In this document: piece after piece, positions 51,001 to 63,000 of the stretch
How the letters are laid out: each line of letters begins with the position of its first letter
Numbering within the stretch: position 1 is the first letter of the stretch
Program-made: the position numbers and the translations under genes
The notes under the pieces: model-generated
Seen by the model: only the letters and a program-made list of their open reading frames with translations
Databases searched by the model: none
What the model was told of the DNA's origin: nothing
Source: an uncultured Candidatus Melainabacteria bacterium
GTDB taxonomy: Bacteria > Cyanobacteriota > Vampirovibrionia > Gastranaerophilales > Gastranaerophilaceae
DNA length: 64,000 nt
NCBI GenBank assembly: GCA_947525005.1
Contig: CANNUY010000001.1
Span: forward strand, 310,001-374,000
Reading direction: 5' to 3'

Positions 51001-54000
51001 AATAAAGCTGATCAGGTTCTTAATATTTCAAATGGTGTTAATACAACTATTCTAAATTCTATAATCAATATGCAGGATACTGGAAATGTTCAATTCTCTA
51101 CATTAAATCTTGGCAAGCTTTCTTCAGATGCATCTTCTATTTATAAGATTGATTTCCAATTTGAAGATGGTATTGTTTCTTGGGATAAGTTTGATGTTGA
51201 TGCAACATCAACAGGTACATTAACTTTAGACATCAACTTTATTGCTGGTGATAATAAATATATCACAACAGGTGAATATACAATTATTAATACTGAAAGC
51301 AATATCAAGCTTGCTTTATCAGAATATACAAAACAACACGGTGTTTGGAACTACAAAATTGAAAGAAACACTGTAAATTATGATGATTATATTGGTAGTA
51401 AATCAGCAGATGTTTTAGGTAACAAACTTATTATTTCTGAACAAAAAGAAGATACTTTATTAGCAATTCTTAAATACGGAAATGGTAAGAATAATGATGA
51501 TACTCCAGAAAACCCTGATTATAACGTAAACGATCCGACAACAAATATCAGATACTTTACATTTAATGGTGGAACAAGAGATAAAGTTTATTATTTAACA
51601 AGTGATGTAAGAAGTGATGAACCATTACCTGCAGGTATTTTATATATAAAAGGTAATGAAAATAAAGGTGGAACAGTTTCTAACGATGTAATTGACGGTT
51701 CTTATGTTACTCATGTTGACGGTGGTGATGATATTGTTGGAAATTATGCGTTATTCAATATCCAAAAGGATACTGAAAACCCTAATAGAAAGATTACAAT
51801 TGATATTAGCAATTTGACAATTCAAAATATTGGTATATATACTAATTTGGGTTCATCTGTAGTTACATTAAATGATGAAAATGCGACTGTTAGAATGAAC
51901 AAGGTTATATTATTAGATAACCTTGGTAACGCTATTTTGAACAATGCTGGTTATGTTGAACTTAATTCAGTTACTTTTGCCGCACCAACTGATCCAACAA
52001 AGGATATTAATAATATAAGTAACTCAGCAAATAAACAAGATGAAAGCGGAAATGTAACTCAAGGGCTTTATGCAAAACAATCTGAATTCAATGTTAATAT
52101 ATTTAACGCAGGTTTGTTTAAATCAGAAGTATCAAATTTCTATTCAAATATTACAAACAATGGAACTATTATCTTTGCAGGTACTGGTAACCAATTTGTG
52201 TCACTTGACCCTGACAAACAAATAACATTGTCTGCAAGTAGAGGTAATGGTACTTTAGATATTTTATCAGGTGCAAGTTTGATTCTTGGTACAAATGCAA
52301 CTATATCTACAAACCAAATTGTTAAGATTAGAAACGGTTCAGAATTAGCATTGAATGGTGGTACATTATTCCTTGAAAATAATGATATATTTGAAGCAGG
52401 TGGTGTACTTAGCAGTAAGTTAGAAAATTCAACATCAACTGTTTTAAATTATGATGTTGCATTGAATGCTTCTACACCACGTCCGATTTATGATACTGAA
52501 GGTAATATGCAGTTTGAAAGAGGTTATTTTGATTTCGAATCAGGTACAATCAATATCGGTATAACTCAAGCTACAACTCTTTATGTTACTGAACTTGATA
52601 CAATCGCTCAAGCTGTTGTATTAAATATGAACCGTGCTGATAGTATATTAGAAATTTATAATCACCACGATGATTCAACGGCTATATATATTGATCTTGG
52701 AAAAGTTGCTGATGGTGCTGATTCTTGGAACGATGGTACAATTTCATTACATAATTCTACTTTGGTTATGACTCCGATTGACCCAGCTGATAGAGATAAT
52801 TCTCAATTTAGATTTACTACTCAAATCTTGTATGGTGATGAAACATCAATATTTAAGAATATCAATTCTGATATTGCTATTGCAAACTCACAAAAATCAG
52901 GTTTCTTTGGTGAATATATCCAAGAAGGTGACGATGCCGTAACAACAATTTATGCAACAGGTTCGTTCTGGGGCTATAATAAAGTTACTAATGAGGATGG
53001 TTCTACAACAGTGAGTGTTGCTAAAAAATCAATTAAAGGTGGCTTAGTTGATATTATTTGTTCAAGTGCATTAGAAAACAACGAAACTGTTAGCAACATT
53101 GATTTGTATTCAGGTGTATCACTTAAAATTGGTGCTTTAGGTGGGGTAATAGATAAAAATATCTTCAAATTTGCTTCAGGAGCTTCAAACGCTACTGCTA
53201 ACTTCTATTTCAACTCAAATGTTGTAGATGAGAATATATACTTTATGTTAAACCCTATTAACAATAATAGTAGCAATACTATTGTTATGGGTTCAGATGA
53301 TTTCATTACAAATGTTCGTCTAGGATTTGATAAAGATAAATTAAAATTCTCATTTGGTGAAAATGCTGCTGGTGCAACAACATACAAGTTCGTTAATTCT
53401 GTTCTTAACTTGACAAAAGAAAGTGAAATTTTCGCAGATGTAACATCATCAAAAATTACTGATTTCAATACATATACATTTGCATATTTAGATGTTGATG
53501 AAAATACTGTTATTCATTTAGATTTAGACCTTGCAACAGAAGACAAGTATAGTGTTTCTGATGTTATTCAATTGTTGGGTGTTTTGACAGATGATGCAGG
53601 AGCTCCTGTTGAAAAAGAAATGAAGATTTATTTCCATATAACAGAACCTTCTAAAATCTCTGATGAACAAAGTCGTGTTATTGAAATTCTAACAGGCGCA
53701 GGTGCTTCTTCATACAATATTAAGATAGCAAATGACCCAGAAGATATTAAATGGACTTATTCAGTTGGCTCTTATATTGTTGATGGTGCTGCACAAGTTA
53801 GTTATGATACATTTATGGGCACAAAATCACTTGATACATTCGATAAAAACGGTGATGGTAAGGACGATTCTGTTGAATTGACAAGTAATCAAGAAGATAC
53901 ATTACGTGCTGTGAATGTATATGAATATTGTGATGTTAAATACTTCAACTTTAGAACAAAAGATGATCCTGTTGATGCAGTAATTGAAGATGTAAGAGTT

Positions 54001-57000
54001 TATAAATTAATTGATAATTTAGGTGTAACTAAAAAACAATTAAACATTGTTGGTATAAATAGAGAAAGTAGTATAATAGATGGTTGTGCAAACCTTGACC
54101 CAGAAGGTGATCCTGATGCAAATAAAGGTTTCACAATGTTCCAAGTTACAAATGCAGCTACTATTCTTAATATATCTGATGTGACAATTAAAAATGCTGA
54201 TCTTGGCGATGGAACAGATAATTCTGATAAAGCATCTGTTATGTATATTACAGGTTCAAATGCTAATGTTACATTGAAAAATGTTACATTTGTCAATAAC
54301 GAAGGTGTTGTTGATGTTGATGCTGCTGCTGGTACTATAAACGCTACTTCTGCAGCTATTTATAACTCTAGTAATTTGACAATGACAAATGTTAAATTCA
54401 ATTCAGGTACAAACGATCAAATCGCTAACAATATTATTAATGACGCTGGCACTATTTATATCAATTCTGAGGGTAATGAACCTAACATATTTGGTTCATA
54501 TATCACAAACACTGCAACTGGTAGAATTACGTTCCAAACTGATTCATATTCTCAGTTGACATCTACGATGATAAATGACAATGCAAATGCTCAAATAACA
54601 ATCGACACTGGCGCTGAATTAGCTATGGACGGTGCATCTAAGATTATGTTGAATGACGGTCGTATGTTTGTATATGGTAAAATTACTTCTAATTCAGGTA
54701 ATATAGTAATTTCAAAAGATGCTACATTAACTCTAAGAGGTGAAGATTCAAAAATTTCTGACTTTATCAACATAGATGTTATGGGTAGTTTGGTTGTAGA
54801 TAATAATACGGTATCAGAAGATAATAATACGGGTGAAATCAATTATGGTTTAGTTTTAGGCGATGGTGACAGCTTGATTAATGACGGTAATACAATGACT
54901 GGTAATGTAGAGCTTAGCAGTAATGGTGTTCTTTCATTAAGAAGAGGTTTGAAAGATGCAGTAGATGACGACGATACTACATTATTAACTTTGAATAATT
55001 CTCAAATCAAGGGTTCTGATACTTCAATTCTGTATAACGGTCGTTCTCAATATGATGACGGTTTGACTATCAAAGTTGTTTCTGATGAAGCTGGATTTGC
55101 TGGTACTTATTATCAGTATGGTCGTTCTTCAAAATTGATAATTGGTTATGAAACAGATAAAGATGATCCTAAAACAATTACAAGTAGAGGTACTATATTT
55201 AGTGGCGCAAAATACATAGATGAGGGTTCTTCATTAGACGTTTATGCAAACACAATAAACTATAGTAAAGTGTTACTTGGAACTGATGCAAAATATACTC
55301 ACTATGCTATGTCTACTCAAGGTGGAACTATTGATAATAACTTATTAACTTTCTTCAAGTCAGGTGCGACAGCGACATTCACTTATGATGATACTCAAAT
55401 TGCTGGTCCTGCTCCAGATGCTGACCCTACTACTTTGACTGATGCTGAAAAATTCCCTGTAACTTATAATCTATATTCAATAGCATCATCAGCTGGTATT
55501 ACAACAGAAAGAATTTATAATAATATCGTCTTTAGTAAGGTTCAAGTAAACTTTGCAAATACTGATTATACAGGTCATAATGCTTATACTTTCAATGATT
55601 CATTATTGAACTTTATGGAAAACACAGAATCAGCAGATTATAGAACATACAAATTCACAAAAGCAACTTTCAATAATACTGAAATGAATATTGATATAGA
55701 CCTTGTTTCAGGTAATTCAGATAAGATTGAAATTGCAGCAGGTGGTGAAGCAACTGGTGTTATTACTATTACAGGTTTGAATTTGGTTAAGTTTGACCCT
55801 TCTCAACAAGGTACTTATCAAATTATTGTGAATGGTAGCAATAATTTCTATTTACAATTGAGTGATAAACTTACTACAGACCAATCTGGTTACACTTGGG
55901 ATTATAAAATCGATGAAAATGCACCGATTGTTTATAATTCTCAATTCATCGGTAAGAAAGGTATTGATGTAGCTACAAAAGAAACTTATCAAGATAGTAT
56001 TAGAATTTATAATGAACAACAAGATACACTTTCTGCAATTAGTACTTTTGTAAGTGATTTAGAAAGAAGATTTGTGTTTGATGAGTCTGTAAATCAAACA
56101 TATAGCTTGATTTCTGATGTCGGAGTCGTATCTGCAGGTACTTTGACAGTTCAAGGTAATATTAATAGAGATAGTATTATTGATGGTGAATACGTTGGAA
56201 CAGACGGCAATGTTGCACACCATTCAATGTTTAATATTACAGATGTTACAGAAAAAGACGGTGCTGTAACTAAAAATCCAGTTAATTTAACAATAAACAA
56301 TGTTTCAATCCAAAATGCAGGTGTTATTGGTGAAACAGGTGCTTCTGCATTATATATCAATAACGCAGATTCAACTGTAACTTTGAACAGAGTTACTTTA
56401 AGAAATAACGACCAACGTGCTATAAGCAATATTATGGGTATTTTATCACTTAAGAATGTTACATTTGAAGAAGCTGATTATGGAAACACATTGTATAATA
56501 CAGGTTTGGTTGTAACTTCTGGTTCAAACGTGTTTAATACAGTTATTACAAACGAAGTTAAATCAAATACTGCTCCTGAAAATACTACATTGACAAATAT
56601 GTTGCCAAATAACTTCAATGTTGCTGCTCCTGACGTTACATTTATAACTACTGGTATCAACGAGTTTAATGCTGATATCGTAAATAATGCAACAATCCAG
56701 TTTGCAGGTACTGATGATTCTTTGATGAATATTAAAGGTAGAGGTACTGTATACTTTAGTGGTAAAGCTACTTTATACGGTGATATTGATAACGATATCG
56801 TAATAAAGGTTTCTCCAAACGGTCAGCTTATACTTTCTGGTATGGAAGAACAAATTGAAGATGGTGAAGGTAATGTTACTTCAACGAATTTCATACCTTC
56901 TTCTATAACTTTAGACTTTGTTAACGGTGGTGATCTTTGGGATCCTGAAGGAAAAATCACTTTAGATGGTGGTATATTTGAATTCTATGGACGTGATGCA

Positions 57001-60000
57001 GCTGAAGGTGCTGGTATTGATGATAAGAAGGGTATGAATGGTTACTTCTCATCAACTACAAGAGGTGGAGTTTTAAATATTAACAGTGGTTTATTCGTTG
57101 TTAAAAACGCTTCAACTTCAACTGCTGAAAGAAAAGATTTGGTTGATGAAGTAGAAGTTACAATCAATAAAGGCGCAAGATTACTTGTTACAGGTTATGA
57201 AGTTGTTAATTTCGGTACTGATGATACAATCCACGAAGGTGCTGAAATCGAACTTGTTGATAACGCTAAATTTATATTAAATGGTATTACATATATCAAT
57301 GAAAATGGTGATGAATTACACGATTTAAGATTAGATAATGATGATTTTGTTTCAGGTGACTCTAAGACAGCTAGATTTATAAACAATGGTATAAACATAG
57401 TAATTGCAAGTAATCAATCTAATTATCAAGGTATATATGAACAAAACAATGACGCTGTAATAAACGTATTAGCTGGTGGTGCTATATTCGGTGGCGATAA
57501 ATATATTAATAGTGGTGAATTATCTATTGATGCTGATACAATAAATTATACAGGTATTTATCTAGGTAATAATGTAAAATTCACAAACACTATAAATTCT
57601 GCTGATAATGTTGCTCAGATTACTACAAATGGTGCTACTCCTGATGTAGCAGGTGTTTTAAACTTTATTGGTGAAGGTGCAGTTGCTATATTTGGTAACA
57701 GTACTCCTAATGCTAAATATGCTAAATATGAATTAGCTAACAATATTGAAAATGACAAAACAAATACTATCAAATTTGAAAATTCAGAAGTGAGATTGAC
57801 TGCTACTGGTACTCCTCAAAATGGCAGATTAGCTCATAATTATACAGGTTCTACAATCTATCAATTTAATAATTCATATATCAATTTAACAGATTATGAA
57901 TTGGCTGATTTTATTGATGGTAAAGTAAATGCACCTGCTGGAAATGATGCTGATGGAAATGCTGGCGCAGGTGCTGTAAAAGGTACTTGTGATATCTTCC
58001 AGTTCACAAATCTTGTTACTGATAAGGACGATATAAATAAAACATATATTGCAATGGACATTGATTTCAAGAATAGAGTTTCAGATTCTTTTGTTATTAA
58101 ATCATTAAACTCATCTGGTTATTTATATATTGATGCTATAAATATTATGACTGAGCCTGTAAAAGATGATGGTCAAGACCCTTATATACCATTAAGAATA
58201 ATTCAATATGATAATTCATTGTTAGCAGGTTATACAGCAGAACAATTATTATCTGGAGAAGGATTGAACTTGGTTGAGTTAGTTCTAACTCACGAAGGTG
58301 GTTATGTTTGGGAATCAAACATTGATGATACATATACTGATCCTCAAGGTAACGTACTTGTAGATTATACAAACTTTATCGGTTCAAAAACTCTTGTTAT
58401 TACATCAATTGTTACTAAAAATGATGGATTAGCATTTAATTACGACAGAAAAGATTTGTTGAAAACTGTAAACGAATATGTTGTAAAAGACACTGAAAAA
58501 AATACAAAGACTTTCCAATTCAATGATGCAGGTCAGATTTATACTATGAGTGATAATTCTGGTGAATCAGGTGAAGGTAAATTCATCATTAAAGGTTTTG
58601 ATGAAGGTTCAACAATTGATGCAGTTGGACAATATTCATTATTCAATATGAGAAATGTTACTGATATGAGTGTTGATAACATAACCTTTACTAATGCAGT
58701 ATTGATTGACGACGACAAAGCAACCTCTGTATTCTATATTAATAATACTAAGATAACTCTTGCATTAAACAATGTTGTATTTAGAAATAACAAAGGATAT
58801 GCATTATATAATAACGGTTCTTCAAATGTAACATTACAAGACGTTACTTTTGAAGCTGTTGATAAAGATGATTTAGTTACTACAGACAACTCAATCTATA
58901 ATAATCGTGGTATGATTTCAATAACCACATCAGCAGATGATAAAGAAAACCTTTTTGCTACAAATATAAGTAACGCTCGTGACGGTATATTTAATGTAGC
59001 TGGCACTAATACATTTAGTGGTGCAATTATCAACTACGGAACAATGAATATGGGTGGTACAACTACTATACAGGGTGAATTGACTCATAATAGTGGTTTG
59101 TTGTCATTCGCTGATAAGGTTACTGTAACTGGTATATTGACTAACAAATCTAATATTTCAGTTGAATCTACAGGTGATGATATAGAAACAGTATTTATGA
59201 ACACAATTAATAACTTTGGTACTATTTCTATCGGCGGTAATGCTAAATTGCAATCAGAAGTTATTCCTGATATAAATTCGCCATCTGTTATTCAAGTAAA
59301 TGAAGCAGGTGTATTTACTATTTATACAGATGGTAAAGTTACTAAAGGTAATAATTTAGTATTTAAAAACGGTTCTACTGTTAATGTTGATGACGGTGTT
59401 TTAGAAATCGATGAGAATGATACAATTTCTGGTGAAATTGTGTTAGGTGCAAGTCTTAATGGTTTGCCTGTTGATCATAGTGTTATCAATTACTATGGTT
59501 CAAAAAATTATTTTGAACAAGGTAGAAAATATACATTGAACTCTGGTACATTTAATTTGTTAGGTGGTATTTGGAGAATATATGAAGGTGATACATTCGC
59601 ACTAAATCCGCGTTATGATTTAGTGATTAATCTTACAGAAGGCGAAATGCAATTGATGGCTTTCGGTGAAACCTTTGTGTTAAATGGTAAGGACACATGG
59701 ACAAATTCTGTTGTTGCTTTGTCTAATTCTGCTTTAGAAATTGGAGTTGGTTTAAATGCTAATTCTTCATTGAATTTATCTAAAGATGCTCAATTATATA
59801 ATAATGATGATCCTGATGGAAATAAATCTTCACTTACAAATACTGGTGTTGACTTGACTATCAGCGCAGATATGAGTGAATTTGATGGTAAATATACTCA
59901 ATCAAAAGATGTTGAGGCCAATAGAGTTCCTTCATTGACTGTAACTGAAAACGGTCTTGTATTTGGTGGTGAAAAAGAAATTCAATCAGGTTCTGTAAAT

Positions 60001-63000
60001 ATCACTACAAATGGTAAAATTTATTATAATAACTTCAATATTGTTGGTGCAAAAGATGACAAAGTAACCTTTACAACTGCATCAACTGGTGGGGTTATTG
60101 ACGATACTATAATCAAATTTACAGGTGAGTCTGCTACTGCAACATTTACAAATTATGTACCAGCACAGGCTGGTGATACTGTTCAAGATGGTGATACTGT
60201 TCAAGCTGATACAAAAGCTAATTATGAATTAGGTAATTTTGATATGGCTAATGGTGGTACATCTACTACAATTATCTTTGAAAATTCAAATATTGTTCTA
60301 ACAACCACTGATTACAGTACTATTTCAGCATATCAATTTAATAATTCTGTTATTGATATGCAAAAAGATGTAGATTCTATCTTTAATCAATATAATTTTG
60401 CTAAATTAAACAATAGTAATTCTACATACAAAATTGATGTTGATTTATCTAAATTTACAGCAAATACAATGATTGATATAGCTTCTCAAACAGATGATAA
60501 TAGAGTTTCTGACTTAATTGTTATAAACGATGCAAATTCTGTTGGAAATATAGTTATTTCTGATATCAACTTCCTTAATACATTAGATCCAAAAGCTCTT
60601 GGTGTTGTACAAATACTTTCAACTCCAACGGCTAATGTTGGTCTTGAATTATCAGAAGAAGTAGCTAATAAAGTTTGGTATTATCAAATAACAGATAGAA
60701 AATTTGTTCAAACTGGTAATACTGTATCGATTGATTCTAATGAATTCTTGGGTGAAAAATCATTAAGCGTAACTAAATATGGAGTTGATTCTTTAGCAAA
60801 CGATAGTTTGAGAATTGATGTACTGAAATATTATGATGTATTGAGAGAAATCAATATGTATGATGCTGGCGAAGATGTTATCAGAATCTTTAATATGGTT
60901 AAAGATGATGCTCAAGCTGGTAATGGTGGTAATGATGCAGGTGCTGACGATGCAGTAGTTACAACAGGTGCTGTTTATACTCTAAAGAAAAGCACAGGTA
61001 GTACTGCCGTTGGAACAATGAACGTTGTTGGTACGTTAGGTGCTGATAATGCAGTAATTGATATCATTAATGCTGACAATCATTCAATGTTTGTTGTTGA
61101 TAAAGACGGAACTAAATTGAATATTTCTAATGTTTCAATAAATGGTGCAAACAATGTTGATGACGATGGAGTTACCTTGAATGCATCAGTTATTGATATA
61201 TCTTCAGCATTAGCTACTGTAACTTTGGAAAATGTAGTATTTTCTCAAAATAAAGATGATGCTGTATACAACGCAGGTTCATTAAATATGTACAATGTTG
61301 TGTTTAATACAGGTGGCATGTTGAGTGCAAACTCATTTAGAAACGCTGGTATTGCAAAATTGTATGGTACAAACGAGTTTGCAAGTGATGTTGATAACTC
61401 TGGAACAATCAATGTTCAAGAAACAACTAACCCTAAATATACTGATGATGTTAAAAATACATTTAATATTGTTACAAACTCAGGTCATATGTACTTTAAT
61501 GCAGGCGAAGTAGAATTCTTGGGTAATGTTAATAATACGGGTGATATTAAATTATATGTAAAAGCACTTATTTCAGCACAAATTACAGGTAACGGTACTT
61601 TGTATATTCAAGGTGTTGTGCCAACAGCTGAAAATGCTGATGTGGTTTCAACGGTTGTAAGTGCAACTGGTAATATCACAGAGGATGTTGCTATAGACTT
61701 AGATGAAAACGGTATTTTACAACTACTTGGTGGTAAGGCTACGTTTAATTCTAATGATAATTGGAAAGGTACAGTTCTTTTAGATGATGATCCAGATACT
61801 CAAACTGGTGCAACTATGGTATTCAAAGATTTGACATCAAATGGTTCTATAACATCTACAACTACTGGTAAATTATCTATCGAGTCATCAGGTGCTGAAA
61901 CTATCTTTACATTGGAAAAAGGTAGCTTGTTGAACGATGAATTACAACTTTCAATCGGTCAAAATACAAAATTGAAACTTGATAATTATATTGATGATCA
62001 AGATGCTATGCAAGTATTGACTCTTAGTGCAGGTGATACTTGGAACGGTACAATCGAACTTGTTGGTTCTTCATTGAAAACAACTTCTGATTTGGTTGCA
62101 AATTCTAATTTTGAATTTGCGTTTAATAATCAGTTGATTGGTGACGAAGCTTCTATATATGAAAACAGTGGATTAAATCTTGTTATTAGAAAAGATCTTT
62201 CATTATTTAAAGGTACATATAATCAAACAGCAGATGCTAACAATCAAGGTGGACAAGTTAATCCAGATGGTGCACCTCAAGCTAATGCTGGAAGCTTGAC
62301 AGTTTATATGAACAATTATGGTGATAATGAAAACAATAATGGTAAGATGTTTACTGGTACTAAGAATATTAATAGTGGTACAGTTACTATTTATGATGGT
62401 GGAACAAATTACTATAACGAAAAAGATAAAACTGCATATTACGGTGGATTTGTACTAGGTGCTAATACTCAATATACAAACTATTCTGCAGGTGGTTCTG
62501 TAAAATCAGATATCGTTAAATTTGCTGATGCTGGAACAGGTGCAGTTGCTTTATTTACTAATTTGACAGATTCTAAGGAATCAGCTAATGCTGAATACAA
62601 TCTTCACGCATATACATCAACTGGTGAAAATATAATCAGTTTTAGAAATTCAAATGTTACTTTAAAAGATACTGATTATTCTGACAAAACTAATTATACT
62701 TTTGGTTTGAATACATTGGTTAACACTCAAGATAACGAGTTGAAATCATATAATTTTGAAACATTGACACTTACTGATAATGCTAAATTCAATATTGATA
62801 TTGATATGAAAAAAGTTGTCGATGGTGCTAAATTCCCAGTTCCAGCAGATGATACTGCTGATGTTGTTGCTGATACATTCAAAGTTGGCGCTAACTCAGC
62901 TGGTAACTTCATCATATCTGATATTAACTTTAAAGACTTTGATATAAACCACTCATTAGGTATTATTCAAATATTGTCTGGTGCATCAGATAAAATCTCA